DNA of 64,000 nucleotides from Hyphomicrobiales bacterium (GTDB taxonomy: Bacteria; Pseudomonadota; Alphaproteobacteria; Rhizobiales; Xanthobacteraceae): NCBI GenBank assembly GCA_017305555.1, contig JAFKKM010000011.1, positions 44,944 to 108,943 on the forward strand, in the 5' to 3' direction. The translations under genes were made by a program, and so were the position numbers. Numbering within the stretch: position 1 is the first letter of the stretch; every line of letters begins with the position of its first letter. This document shows positions 8,137 to 17,307 of this stretch, one piece after another. The notes under the pieces are model-generated. The model did not search any database and was not told where the DNA came from. It was given only the letters and a program-made list of their open reading frames with translations.

Positions 8137-10458
8137 ATGAACATCGTCACCGATCCCAAAACGCTTCACGAATTCGAAAAGCACAGCATCAAGGTCGAGA
8201 AGATTTCGCGACGTGGCATCCTGAAAGGCCTCGGCGTTGCTGGTGGCCTCGTGCTCGCCGCACCGTTGATGTCACGGCAAGCGTTTGCCGCATACCAGAC
8301 CGGCGCAAGCAAGATGCCTCATGGTGTCGTGGTTGATCCGCGCGTGTTTGTCGCTATCGCGCCGGACGGCGTCGTCACCATCATCGCGCACCGTGCCGAG
8401 ATGGGCACCGGCGTTCGCACCAGCCTGCCGCTGATCGTCGCCGAGGAAATGGAAGCCGATTGGTCGCGCGTGAAGGTCAAACAAGCTCACGGCGACGAGA
8501 AGACCTTCGGCAATCAGGACACCGACGGCTCACGCAGCACGCGGCACTACCTGATCCCGATGCGCCAGATCGGCGCCGCGGCGCGGACGATGCTGGAAGA
8601 AACCGCTGCCAAGCGTTGGAGCGTACCGGCGAGCGAGGTCAAGGCGCAGAACCATGAAGTGGTTCATGCCGCGAGCGGCCGTCGTGTCGGCTTCGGCGAA
8701 CTGGCCAACGACGCCGCAAAGCTGCCGGTGCCGGATATCAACGGATTGAAACTGAAAGATCCGAAGGATTTCCGTTATCTCGGCAAGGGTCAGGTCAGCA
8801 TCGTTGACCTGCACGACATCACGACCGGCAAGGCGCACTACGGCATCGATACGAGGTTGCCGGGCATGAAGTATGCCGTGATTGCGCGTCCGCCGGTGAC
8901 CGGCGGCAAACTGAAGTCGTTCGATCCGGCGGATGCGATGAAAGTCGCCGGCGTCGAGAAGGTCATAGAAGTGAAGGGTTGGCCTTGGCCGTCCAAGTTC
9001 CAACCGCTTGGCGGCGTCGCGGTGATCGCCCGCAACACCGGCGCGGCGATCAAGGGCCGCGCGGCGCTTAAGGTCGTGTGGGACGATGGCGCCAACGCCA
9101 GCTACGATTCCGTTGCCTATCGCAAGCAACTGGAAGAAGCCGCGCGCAAGCCGGGCCTTGTCGTGCGCAAGGAAGGCGACGCCGAGGCCGCGCTCAAGAG
9201 CGCCGATAAGGTGGTGACCGGCGAATATTACATTCCGCACTTGGCTCATGTCAGCATGGAGCCACCGGTCGCGGTCGCCAACGTCACGGGCGACAAGGTG
9301 GAAGTCTGGGCGCCAGTGCAGAGCCCGGGCGGCACCCGCGAGGACCTTGCCAAGACACTTGGCATTCCGGAAGACAACGTCACCGTCAACGTGACGCTGC
9401 TCGGTGGCGGGTTCGGGCGGAAATCGAAATGCGATTTCGTGCTCGAAGCGGCGCTGCTGTCGAAAGCGATCGGCGCGCCGGTCAAGGTGCAATGGACCCG
9501 TGAGGACGATCTCCATCACGACTTCCTGCACACCGTCTCGGTGGAGCACATCGAGGCCGGTCTCGACAAGTCCGGAAAGGTCGTTGCGTGGCGGCACCGC
9601 AGCGCGGCACCGAGCATTGCCTCAACCTTCGCGCCGAATGTGAAGCATCAGGCGCCGTTCGAGCTTGGCATGGGCCTGATCGACATGCCGTTCGAGATCG
9701 CCAACCTCCAGTGTGAAAATCCCGAAGCCGAGGCACATACCCGTATCGGCTGGTTCCGTTCGGTATCGAACATCCCGAAAGCCTTCGCGGTGCAATCGAT
9801 GGTCGGCGAACTGGCGGCCGCGACAAAGCGCGACCAAAAGGAGATGCTGCTCGAGTTGATCGGCTCACCGCGGATCGTAAAACTGGATTCGGTGAAGGAC
9901 CCCTGGAACTACGGTGAACCCTACGACAGCTATCCTATCGACACGGCACGCCTGCGTCGCGTCGTCGAGGTGGTGGCCGACCAGGGCAAGTGGGGACGCA
10001 GCGTTCCCAAGGGACACGGGCTCGGCATCGCCGCGCATCGCAGCTTCGTCAGCTACGTCGCGACCATCGTCGAGGCATCAGTCGACGACAAGGGCAAGCT
10101 GACGGTGCATCAGGTCGACACCGCAATCGATTGCGGCACCTACGTCAACCCCGAGCGCATTCAATCGCAGATCGAGGGCGCGGCCATCATGGGGTTGAGT
10201 CTGGCGAAGTATGGCGAGGTCACCTTCAAGAACGGCAAGGTGGAGCAAAACAATTTCGACACCTTCCCGGTGATCCGGATGGATGAGTCACCGCTTGTCA
10301 CCCACGTTCACATCGTCCCGCCGGGTCCCGATACGCCACCGAGCGGCGTCGGCGAGCCGGGCGTGCCACCGTTCGCGCCGGCGCTGATCAACGCGATCTT
10401 CGCCGCGACCGGCAAGCGTATCCGTTCGCTTCCGATCGGCAAGCAACTGGAGACGTAA
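8137..10458 (+). CDS. Molybdopterin-binding large subunit (isoquinoline 1-oxidoreductase beta type), Tat-exported
   Basis: Catalytic subunit (773 residues) of a molybdenum hydroxylase. A twin-arginine signal is present ([20 protein letters not shown], about residues 25-44), so the folded cofactor-loaded dimer is probably exported to the periplasm. Family motifs include the cofactor-binding [11 protein letters not shown] and the C-terminal [18 protein letters not shown], whose Glu is the expected catalytic base. The frame is open further upstream, but the ATG at 8137 follows the small-subunit stop by 2 bp and begins the signal peptide. No XdhC-like maturation gene or cytochrome gene is adjacent. 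The specific substrate cannot be told. Confidence 0.9.
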   Translation: MNIVTDPKTLHEFEKHSIKVEKISRRGILKGLGVAGGLVLAAPLMSRQAFAAYQTGASKMPHGVVVDPRVFVAIAPDGVVTIIAHRAEMGTGVRTSLPLIVAEEMEADWSRVKVKQAHGDEKTFGNQDTDGSRSTRHYLIPMRQIGAAARTMLEETAAKRWSVPASEVKAQNHEVVHAASGRRVGFGELANDAAKLPVPDINGLKLKDPKDFRYLGKGQVSIVDLHDITTGKAHYGIDTRLPGMKYAVIARPPVTGGKLKSFDPADAMKVAGVEKVIEVKGWPWPSKFQPLGGVAVIARNTGAAIKGRAALKVVWDDGANASYDSVAYRKQLEEAARKPGLVVRKEGDAEAALKSADKVVTGEYYIPHLAHVSMEPPVAVANVTGDKVEVWAPVQSPGGTREDLAKTLGIPEDNVTVNVTLLGGGFGRKSKCDFVLEAALLSKAIGAPVKVQWTREDDLHHDFLHTVSVEHIEAGLDKSGKVVAWRHRSAAPSIASTFAPNVKHQAPFELGMGLIDMPFEIANLQCENPEAEAHTRIGWFRSVSNIPKAFAVQSMVGELAAATKRDQKEMLLELIGSPRIVKLDSVKDPWNYGEPYDSYPIDTARLRRVVEVVADQGKWGRSVPKGHGLGIAAHRSFVSYVATIVEASVDDKGKLTVHQVDTAIDCGTYVNPERIQSQIEGAAIMGLSLAKYGEVTFKNGKVEQNNFDTFPVIRMDESPLVTHVHIVPPGPDTPPSGVGEPGVPPFAPALINAIFAATGKRIRSLPIGKQLET

Positions 10459-10470
10459 AGCAGAGTACGA

Positions 10471-10505
10471 CCGCGCTGGCGCTGATCAATTGCGCGCCAG
10501 CGCGG
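10471..10505. terminator. Hairpin between convergent genes
   Basis: A perfect 12-bp stem, CCGCGCTGGCGC (10471-10482) with GCGCCAGCGCGG (10494-10505) and an 11-base loop, sits between the convergent molybdenum hydroxylase and acyl-CoA dehydrogenase genes. There is no T-tract on either side, so it is at best a bidirectional hairpin terminator. Confidence 0.55.
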
Positions 10506-10523
10506 TGCCCTCGTGATCGTGCG

Positions 10524-11723
10524 TTAGGCCTGCGTTCGTTCCGAAGCCGCCGCGGGGCGCGTGTCGGGCAACAGGCCGCATTGTTTGGCGATGATGCCGA
10601 GCATCACCTCGTCGGCGCCGCCGCCGATCGACCCAAGGCGGCCATCGCGGTATCGACGCGAGACGAGCGTTTCGTCCATGTATCCCATGCCGCCCCAGAA
10701 CTGGAGGCACGCGTCATGGACCTCGCGCCCCAGCCGCGTGCCCTTGAGCTTCGCCATCGAGGCGAACCGCGTGCAGTCGCCTCCGGAGACGTGAATTTCT
10801 ACGGCCTTCCAGGTCAAGGCGCGCAACGCCTCCACTTCGGTCAAAAGCTCGCACAGGCGATACAGCACCACCTGGTTTTCAATAATCGGTTTGCCGAACG
10901 TCTTGCGGTTCCGCGTGTATTCGATAGTCTCCTCGATCGAGCGTGTACAACTGGTGATGCAGCCGAGCGCCGCATACATGCGCTCTTCCTGAAACTGCTT
11001 CATCTGATACACGAATCCCTTGCCTTCATCGCCGATCCGATTGCGCACGGGGACGCGCACGTCTTCGAAATAAAGCTCGGCCGTATCGGAGGCGTGCATT
11101 CCGAGTTTCTTCAGCTTCCGCGCAACGGTCACACCCTTGGCGCGTTTCCCGCCTTCCTTCAGCGGCACGATGATCAAGGACTTGTTGCGGTGGACCGGCC
11201 CATCGCCCGTATTGGCGAGCATACACATCCAATCGGCCTGCGTGCCGTTGGTGATGAATGTCTTGGAGCCGTTGATGACGTAGTCATCGCCGTCGCGCAC
11301 GGCTCGCGTCTTGATCGCGGAAACATCGGAACCGGCGGAAGGCTCGGTCACGCCGATGCAGGCCACCATATCACCCGCGATGGCCGGCGAGAGAAACTCC
11401 CTGCAAAGTTCGGGCGATCCAAACCGCGCCAGGGCCGGCGTCGCCATGTCGGTCTGGACCCCGATCGCCATCGGGATGCCACCGCAATTAATATACTGCG
11501 AGGTCTCGTCGATGATCGCGCCGTATGAATAATCGAGACCGAGACCGCCGTATTCCACCGGCTTGGTCACGCCCAGCAACCCGAGGTTTCCAAGTTTCTT
11601 GAACACCTCATGCGCGGGAAATATCTGCGCAGCCTCCCACTCGTTGACGTGCGGATTGATCTCCTCATCGATCACGCGCCGATAGGTTCGCCGCAATTCT
11701 TCATGTTCATGCGTGAGCTGCAT
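10524..11723 (-). CDS. Acyl-CoA dehydrogenase (catalytic Glu of the long-chain/isovaleryl type)
   Basis: FAD enzyme (399 residues) that introduces an alpha,beta double bond in an acyl-CoA and passes electrons to ETF. Typical motifs are CIGVTEPSAGSDVSAIKT, the middle-domain NGSKTFITNG and the C-terminal SIGGGADEVMLGIIAKQ. The usual EGT base near the C-terminus is missing. Instead, QFQEERMYAA near residue 235 offers the Glu used by long-chain and isovaleryl-CoA dehydrogenases. The start is the ATG at 11723 (MQLTHEHEEL); a TTG five codons upstream is less likely. It lies 30 bp after the Baeyer-Villiger monooxygenase gene on the same strand, so the two are probably co-transcribed. Confidence 0.92.
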   Translation of the reverse strand: MQLTHEHEELRRTYRRVIDEEINPHVNEWEAAQIFPAHEVFKKLGNLGLLGVTKPVEYGGLGLDYSYGAIIDETSQYINCGGIPMAIGVQTDMATPALARFGSPELCREFLSPAIAGDMVACIGVTEPSAGSDVSAIKTRAVRDGDDYVINGSKTFITNGTQADWMCMLANTGDGPVHRNKSLIIVPLKEGGKRAKGVTVARKLKKLGMHASDTAELYFEDVRVPVRNRIGDEGKGFVYQMKQFQEERMYAALGCITSCTRSIEETIEYTRNRKTFGKPIIENQVVLYRLCELLTEVEALRALTWKAVEIHVSGGDCTRFASMAKLKGTRLGREVHDACLQFWGGMGYMDETLVSRRYRDGRLGSIGGGADEVMLGIIAKQCGLLPDTRPAAASERTQA

Positions 11724-11753
11724 TTCGGAATCCCCCAATCGCCACGTACCCAG

Positions 11754-13427
11754 TTAGGACGACGCTGCCACCCGCTGCACCGGCGCCGCCGTAGTCATCG
11801 TAAAGCCCTCGTATCCTTTCGCGGCGACGTCGCTGCAAATCCGCCGGTAGACGCCGACGCCGCCGATATACGGCATGAAGATGCGTGGCTTGCCGGGAAC
11901 GTTAGCGCCCATGTACCACGAGTTGGCTTGCGGATAGAGCGTGCCGTGCGCAACCTCGTTGACATGGGCAACCCAGTTGTCCTCGGCGGCGCGCGTCGCC
12001 TCCATGCTGTCGAGGTCGTTCGCACGCATGTAATCGAGGCAGTCGGCGATCCAATCGACGTGCTGCTCGATCGAGACGATCATATTGCTCAGCACCGACG
12101 GACTGCCCGGCCCGGTGATGACGAACAGATTGGGAAATCCCTCGCTCATCAGGCCGAGATAGGTGCGCGGACCGGCTTCCCATTTTGCGTTGAGCGTTTG
12201 TCCTGCCCGCCCTCTGATATCGATCCGGGCAACCGAACCGGTCATGGCATCGAAACCTGTCGCGAGTACCAGCGCATCGAAGTCGTAAGTCACACCGCCC
12301 GCCTGGAGGCCATGCGGCAGAATCTGCTCAATCGGATTGGCTTTGACGTCGACCAGTTTGACGTTAGCGCGATTGTAGGTCGCGTAGTAATCGGTATCGA
12401 CACATATCCGCTTCGAGCCGATCGGATGGTCGTTCGGCTGCAATAGCTTTGCGACCTCGGGATCCTTGACGATCTCCGCGATCCTGGCGCGAACGAAATC
12501 GGCGGCGGTGTCGTTGGCGGCTTTGTCGAGCGCGATGTTGTTATAGGTCGCGGTAAAGGTCAGGCCGCCCTTCTCCCAGCGGGCACCATAGCGGGCGTTC
12601 CGCTCGGCGGCACTCTCCTCCAGCGCGCCTTTCTCGGGCAGTTCCTGGTAGATGCCATTGCGCATCTCCTCGCGCGCCTTGCGACGAATCTCGTCATAAT
12701 TGGTGCGGAAAAAATCGCGTTCCTGCGAAGAAAGCGGCGCATTGCGCGCCGGCACGCTGAAATTGGGCGTGCGCTGGAAGACGGTGAGCTGGCTCGCCTG
12801 CTCGGCGATGATCGGGATCGATTGGATGCCCGACGACCCCGTGCCGATCACCGCCACGCGCTTACCGGTGAAGTCCACCGGCTGATGCGGCCAATGCCCG
12901 GTATGATAGACCTCGCCCGCGAAATCCGAGAGCCCCTTGAAATCCGGCATACGGGCATTGGAGAGACACCCCGTCGCGAGCACCACGAATTGCGCCCGGA
13001 CGGTCTTTCCGCCCGCGATGGTGACCGACCAGTCCCTTGCGCGTTCGTCGAACACCGCGCGCTCGACGCGGGTATCGAACTGAATGTCGGATCTCAGATC
13101 GAACCGGTCGGCGACATGATTGGCATAGCGCAGGATTTCCGGCTGCGGCGCATAGCGCTCGCTCCACACCCATTCCTGCTGGAGGTCTTCGGAAAAGGAG
13201 TATGAATACTGCATACTTTCGACATCGCAGCGCGCACCGGGATAGCGATTCCAGTACCATGTGCCGCCGACCCCACCACCCTGCTCGAAGACCTTCGCCG
13301 ACAACCCCAGCCCGCGCAACCGATGCAGCATATACATGCCAGCGAATCCGGCACCGACGATCACGACGTCATATGCCTCGGTCTCTGAGGGACGGCTACC
13401 GATGGCATTCGCTTGGCCGGCTGGCAT
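11754..13427 (-). CDS. Baeyer-Villiger-type flavin monooxygenase
   Basis: Class B flavoprotein monooxygenase (557 residues) that uses NADPH and O2 to insert oxygen next to a ketone, giving an ester or lactone. The FAD-binding Rossmann motif VIVGAGFAGMYML is near residue 23, the Baeyer-Villiger fingerprint FAGEVYHTGHWPH (FxGxxxHxxxWP) near 168, and the NADPH Rossmann motif VIGTGSSGIQ near 190. It resembles cyclohexanone or hydroxyacetophenone monooxygenases. It is the first gene of a two-gene minus-strand unit with the acyl-CoA dehydrogenase. A ring ketone substrate is an inference from the family and the neighbourhood. Confidence 0.92.
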   Translation of the reverse strand: MPAGQANAIGSRPSETEAYDVVIVGAGFAGMYMLHRLRGLGLSAKVFEQGGGVGGTWYWNRYPGARCDVESMQYSYSFSEDLQQEWVWSERYAPQPEILRYANHVADRFDLRSDIQFDTRVERAVFDERARDWSVTIAGGKTVRAQFVVLATGCLSNARMPDFKGLSDFAGEVYHTGHWPHQPVDFTGKRVAVIGTGSSGIQSIPIIAEQASQLTVFQRTPNFSVPARNAPLSSQERDFFRTNYDEIRRKAREEMRNGIYQELPEKGALEESAAERNARYGARWEKGGLTFTATYNNIALDKAANDTAADFVRARIAEIVKDPEVAKLLQPNDHPIGSKRICVDTDYYATYNRANVKLVDVKANPIEQILPHGLQAGGVTYDFDALVLATGFDAMTGSVARIDIRGRAGQTLNAKWEAGPRTYLGLMSEGFPNLFVITGPGSPSVLSNMIVSIEQHVDWIADCLDYMRANDLDSMEATRAAEDNWVAHVNEVAHGTLYPQANSWYMGANVPGKPRIFMPYIGGVGVYRRICSDVAAKGYEGFTMTTAAPVQRVAASS

Positions 13428-13721
13428 GAGGCGATCTCCTCGCTTTTATGGTTGGTCCGGAAGGACGATTGCCTGCCAGCATTATGTCCGCGGCCCAAAA
13501 GCGCAAGCCACAAAACCGCCGCCCCGCCCCGCGCGGCAACGACGCCTCGGCCGTAAAAGCGAGTCCGACGACGAGTTGATTATTACGCGGCCCGGAATAT
13601 TGGTTCTGATGCAGATTCGAGAACAGCATCGCGGATCAAGCGGCCACCAGCGAGAACTCGCGACCGACCATCGTCCGAAATTAACGAAGGCGCGGCCGTA
13701 ACCGCACCCCCGTTTTACCCA

Positions 13722-13847
13722 CTAGTCGTCACCTTCGACGTCATCGGTCATCATGGGGAGCGCCATTCCCCAAAACCAAAAGCCGGCGGCAACAATCGAC
13801 GCTGCGATAAGGACTCTTGTGGAGCCAACTGGAGGGAACATAAACAT
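13722..13847 (-). CDS. Possible 41-residue single-pass membrane protein
   Basis: A small frame starts with MFMFPPVGSTRVL, continues into a hydrophobic segment (IAASIVAAGFWFWGMAL, about residues 14-30) and ends in an acidic tail MMTDDVEGDD. A consensus GGAGG (13856-13860, minus strand) stands 8 bases before the ATG at 13847. No family is recognised. The flanking DNA (13428-13721) shows no other gene. The combination of ribosome-binding site, membrane segment and charged tail is suggestive, but the frame is short enough to be chance. Confidence 0.42.
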   Translation of the reverse strand: MFMFPPVGSTRVLIAASIVAAGFWFWGMALPMMTDDVEGDD

Positions 13848-14127
13848 TCATCGGACCTCCCTGCATGGGTCCCCCTCTTTATTGAGGTCAGGTTATGCCG
13901 CGAATTGGGCGAGGGTATTGCGGCGGTTCAAACGAGATCATGTGTCGCGCTATTGTGATCCGGCATCCCTGCCGCAACTCCCGTCGCGTATCGGATCAAC
14001 ACACCTCGTTGACGATAGCGAGAATAGCCGCCAACGGCCGTTCCCGGAGGCAACCCGATGCAAATCTCCGAAAAGACCGCATGGTTTGTTTACATCGCGA
14101 CCAACAAACGGCGCAAATTCTATATGC
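13848..14127. other. Intergenic stretch before the transposase remnant
   Basis: No convincing gene is seen. A frame is open through here on the plus strand and joins the transposase remnant, but its residues up to about 14127 do not resemble any family I know. Confidence 0.35.
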
Positions 14128-14400
14128 CTGAGTAATCTTATCGCCGACTTCCGCGTGACGATCCGGCGCAAGGCTGAAGAAAGGCTCACCCTCTGGATCG
14201 AGCGCGCCCGCATTAGTCTCGTCGCCTCGTTCGCGAGCGGCGACGTCAAGGATGAAGCGGCGGTTCGAGCTGCGATCACTTCGCTTTGGTCCAACGGACA
14301 AACCGAGGGGTAGATCACGCGCCTCAAGCTCGTCAGGCGGCAAATGTACGGTTGAGGGAAAATCGATCTGCTTCAAGCCAGACTAACTGGTGCAGAATAA
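14128..14400 (+). pseudogene. C-terminal remnant of an ISL3-family transposase
   Basis: The translation reads LSNLIADFRVTIRRKAEER, later DEAAVRAAITSLWSNGQTEG, then a TAG stop (14311-14313), ITRLKLVRRQMYG, a TGA stop (14353-14355) and GKIDLLQARLTGAE before the final TAA. The block WSNGQTEGxxxRLKLxxRQMYG is the hallmark of the ISL3 DDE transposase C-terminus and contains its catalytic Glu. Two in-frame stops and the lack of the N-terminal two thirds show that it is dead. No terminal inverted repeats are seen. Confidence 0.82.
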
Positions 14401-14523
14401 TCGAGGTGCACCAAGATTGCATCAGAGCCAAAGTTCAACGCCGATTGACGCCTTGACTATCAGCGCCCCGCCGGTATCTCCTGAACAGAGCGTCTCGGAA
14501 GAGAGAGCGTTTTCTCACTATAC

Positions 14524-15051
14524 ATGGCGAGTATTCTTTCAATGCCGATACAGGTCAAACACGGAAAAAAGCTCGCTTTCGACAAGCATAGTCCGACTAC
14601 GGATATTGCGCGCAATCTAAAGCTCGACCACGGAATAGGTTTTCTAGTGCGGCTGATCGAAACTCGCGCCACCGCACTGTACGATCGACTCACCGAGCAG
14701 AACGAGATTACACCGCGCCAATTCGGTGCGATGCTAACGCTTTACCAGCGCGGCCCCCTGACGTTAACAGAACTCGCAACTCATATCCGGGTAGACCGCA
14801 GCACGCTTGGCGAAATGATCAACCGCATGGCGGAGCGCGGCCTGATCAGGAAAGAGACTAACGGCTCGGATCGCCGCTCGGCCACCATTACCTTGGACAA
14901 AATAGGCCAAGAGGCCCTGTTGCGGTTAGTCGCTGGTGCGGCGCAGTTGCAGGAAGAACTGCTCGCACCGCTGCCTATAAAGGATCGCGCGCAATTCCTG
15001 CGCTGCATGAAACTCGTTGCGGAACCGCCGAAGGATAGCCGCAGCACCTGA
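14524..15051 (+). CDS. MarR-family transcriptional regulator
   Basis: Winged-helix repressor of the MarR family (175 residues from the ATG at 14524; a second ATG at 14542 is also possible, and neither has a strong ribosome-binding site). The core ITPRQFGAMLTLYQRGPLTL, then TELATHIRVDRSTLGEMINR (recognition region) and ERGLIRKETNGSDRRS (wing) are typical. These proteins usually bind aromatic ligands or CoA adducts and control neighbouring degradation genes. It points towards the Rieske oxygenase genes downstream and is the likely local regulator. Confidence 0.88.
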   Translation: MASILSMPIQVKHGKKLAFDKHSPTTDIARNLKLDHGIGFLVRLIETRATALYDRLTEQNEITPRQFGAMLTLYQRGPLTLTELATHIRVDRSTLGEMINRMAERGLIRKETNGSDRRSATITLDKIGQEALLRLVAGAAQLQEELLAPLPIKDRAQFLRCMKLVAEPPKDSRST

Positions 15052-15194
15052 CAAATCTCTCAGACCGTCGGGCGGCACCTTCGGCGTTCAGTTCCAGCTA
15101 ACAACCTCACAAGAAACCCTTTCAGATTTGTATTGATCGATTTCGCCTGTGATGTTATTGCGTATACGTACTAAATAGCAAGCGAGCTGCCGCC

Positions 15195-15521
15195 TTGCGT
15201 CTGATCGATTATCTCAGTGTGCCCTATCTTCTGGAAGCCGAGACCACTGAGCTTGGCGATGGCACGTGGGTGCGGCGCGTTGGCTACCCGGAGTTGCCGG
15301 GGTGCGTGGCCGAGGCCGCCGTGATCGAAGAAGCGCTGTCGCAGCTTGAGCGCAAGCGGATCGAAGTAATCGTGCGGATGGTGCGCGACGGTCGCTCGCC
15401 TCCCGCACCTCGCCCACCGATCCGAGATTCCGATCCGGTATGGATAGCGAAGCAAGTGGGCGTCGCTTGCGAAGACATTGCACTGATCGAGCGGGATGAC
15501 GCGGCCGGCCCTCCAGCCTGA
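15195..15521 (+). CDS. HicB-like domain protein without a HicA partner
   Basis: A 108-residue protein starting at TTG. Residues 5-65 follow the HicB antitoxin fold pattern: YLLEAETTELGDGTWV, RVGYPELPGC, then EEALSQLERKRIEVIVRMV and a final PPAPRPP. The protein lacks an obvious C-terminal DNA-binding domain, and no small HicA toxin gene lies beside it. It stands 28 bp ahead of the Rieske oxygenase gene on the same strand and may be co-transcribed. Its role, regulatory or structural, is unknown. Confidence 0.6.
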   Translation: MRLIDYLSVPYLLEAETTELGDGTWVRRVGYPELPGCVAEAAVIEEALSQLERKRIEVIVRMVRDGRSPPAPRPPIRDSDPVWIAKQVGVACEDIALIERDDAAGPPA

Positions 15522-15549
15522 CGACCGAGCCCTGCGAGGGAGAGAACAG

Positions 15550-16866
15550 ATGTTGTCGCACGAGAACAATGAAACGCTGGTTCGGGTCGGACGCGGAACC
15601 CCGATGGGTTCGCTGATGCGTCTTTACTGGATTCCCTTCTTCTTCTCGAAGGATCTGCAGAAGGACGGCCAGCCCAAACGCGTGATGCTGTTGGGTGAGG
15701 ATCTCGTGGCGTTCCGCGACACCGAAGGACGCGTCGGACTCGTGGCCAATGCTTGTGCCCACCGCGGCGCGCCGATGATGTTCGGCCGCAACGAGGATTG
15801 CGGGCTGCGTTGCGTGTATCACGGCTGGAAATTCGACGTGACCGGCGCCGTCGTCGATACACCCGCAGAACCGGTCAAAAGCCGTTTGAAGGAAAAGGTG
15901 CGGATCACCGCCTACCCCTGCCGCGAGCGTAACGGCGTAGTCTGGACCTATATGGGTCCGGACACCGAACCACCGCCGCTGCCCAACCTGGAATGGAATC
16001 TGGTTCCGGCGGACAACGTACACCTCTCGATGCGCATCCAGGAATGCAACTGGCTGCAAGCGCTAGAAGGCGAGATCGATTCCGCCCACGCGCCGATCCT
16101 GCACAGCCGGATCGATTCCAAGGGCGCGATCAACCAGTGGCTCGCGACGCGTGACCTGCGCCCTACCTTCGAGTGCATACGGCAGGAATTTGGCATGAGC
16201 ATCGGAGCCAAGCGGCGCCTCGACGAACAGACCAACTACTGGCGCGTCAACCAATTTATGCTGCCGTTCTATTCGCTGGTGCCGCCGCAATCGAAATATC
16301 CGGAGCTCAGCGGCCATGCTTGGGTACCGATGGACGATAATCACACCATCTGCCTGATGTTCTCCTATCATCCAACCGAACCGTTGCCGGCGCGGATGCG
16401 CGAGGTGTTCGAGCATGGCCACAACGGCCGGGAATCCGCGCATCCAAGCGCGCAATCTCTCGTCAAACGCGATCCCTCTACACCCTATGCAGACTACTGG
16501 ACGAAATTCACGCGCGAGAACGGCTTTCTGTTCGACTATCAGAGCCAAATCGACACCTGGTTTTCTGGACTGCCGGGACTCTGGGTGCAGGATGGCGCCT
16601 GCCAAAGCGGGACCAAGCCGATCTTCGATCGCAGCAAGGAACATCTCGGCTCAAGCGATACCGGAATCGCAATGACACGGCGGCTTTTGCTCGAAACAGT
16701 CAACGCTTATCGCGATCGCGGCACTGTGCCGAGCGGGGCCAACGAGCCCGACACCTTCATGGTCCGTGCGGTGTCGCTCACACTGCCGAGCACAACATCG
16801 TGGGTCGATTCCGGCCGGCCGCATATGCGAGCGAGGCTCGGCGCCGATTTTGGCTATAAACTGTAA
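15550..16866 (+). CDS. Rieske non-heme iron oxygenase, large subunit
   Basis: Terminal oxygenase (438 residues) that hydroxylates or demethylates a ring substrate with O2. The Rieske [2Fe-2S] ligands are Cys69, His71, Cys88 and His91 (CAHRGAPMMF...CVYHGWKFD). The mononuclear iron site is in EGEIDSAHAPILHSR, with Asp177, His180 and His185. The sequence resembles the phthalate 4,5-dioxygenase/vanillate O-demethylase group, which works without a small beta subunit. The ATG at 15550 has GAGGGAGA upstream. A ferredoxin gene follows after 14 bp; no reductase gene is in the neighbourhood. The substrate is unknown. Confidence 0.92.
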   Translation: MLSHENNETLVRVGRGTPMGSLMRLYWIPFFFSKDLQKDGQPKRVMLLGEDLVAFRDTEGRVGLVANACAHRGAPMMFGRNEDCGLRCVYHGWKFDVTGAVVDTPAEPVKSRLKEKVRITAYPCRERNGVVWTYMGPDTEPPPLPNLEWNLVPADNVHLSMRIQECNWLQALEGEIDSAHAPILHSRIDSKGAINQWLATRDLRPTFECIRQEFGMSIGAKRRLDEQTNYWRVNQFMLPFYSLVPPQSKYPELSGHAWVPMDDNHTICLMFSYHPTEPLPARMREVFEHGHNGRESAHPSAQSLVKRDPSTPYADYWTKFTRENGFLFDYQSQIDTWFSGLPGLWVQDGACQSGTKPIFDRSKEHLGSSDTGIAMTRRLLLETVNAYRDRGTVPSGANEPDTFMVRAVSLTLPSTTSWVDSGRPHMRARLGADFGYKL

Positions 16867-16880
16867 GACCGGAATCGGAG

Positions 16881-17171
16881 ATGAGCGAGACCATCAATCC
16901 GGGCGACAGATTCGACGTTCACCTGCAGCGTGGCGGGCGCACGCTCACCGTACCGCCAGGTGAATCCATTCTGGACATCCTGCTCGACAACGGCATCGAC
17001 GTGGCCTTTTCCTGCTCGGACGGCATCTGCGGCACCTGTGAAACGAAAGTGATCGAAGGTATCCCCGATCATCGCGACAGCTTTCTCAGCGACGAGGACA
17101 AAGCTGAGAACAGCAAGATCATGATCTGCTGCTCGCGCTCAAAAACGCCGGTGTTGACGCTGGATATTTGA
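16881..17171 (+). CDS. Plant-type [2Fe-2S] ferredoxin
   Basis: A 96-residue ferredoxin with ligands Cys45, Cys50 and Cys53 (CSDGICGTC) and Cys83 or Cys84. It resembles the C-terminal ferredoxin domain of phthalate dioxygenase reductase, but here the FMN/NAD domains are absent, so it is a free-standing electron carrier. It follows the Rieske oxygenase by 14 bp and presumably feeds it electrons; the reductase must be encoded elsewhere. It is the last gene of this plus-strand group. Confidence 0.9.
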   Translation: MSETINPGDRFDVHLQRGGRTLTVPPGESILDILLDNGIDVAFSCSDGICGTCETKVIEGIPDHRDSFLSDEDKAENSKIMICCSRSKTPVLTLDI

Positions 17172-17215
17172 GTACGCGCGAGCCGTTTAAGCTTGGATGC
17201 GAGCGCACTCATTCA

Positions 17216-17303
17216 ATGTCATTGCGAGCGAAGTGAAGCAATCCAGTTCTTTTTCCATAACTTTTTTGGATCGTTTCGACGCGATGCGCCTCGTAATGAC
17301 GTT
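17216..17303 (+). repeat. Dispersed palindromic repeat, copy 2
   Basis: GTCATTGCGAGCGAAGTGAA followed by GCAATCCAG (17218-17246) repeats the opening of the copies at 6087 and 54610. The complementary end, GCCTCGTAATGACG, appears at 17288-17301. It occupies the gap between the convergent ferredoxin and DUF35 genes. Confidence 0.75.
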
Positions 17304-17307
17304 CATT

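Noticed and set aside
8530..9597. Minus-strand open frame of 355 codons inside the molybdenum hydroxylase gene
   Set aside because: Antisense shadow of a well-supported gene.
13753..14127. N-terminal part of the 186-codon plus-strand frame that runs into the ISL3 remnant
   Set aside because: Only the part after about 14128 matches the transposase; the earlier residues show no similarity, so the full frame is not a gene.
15195..15521. HicAB toxin-antitoxin module
   Set aside because: Only a HicB-like domain is present; no HicA-like frame was found in the 150 bp upstream or before the Rieske gene.
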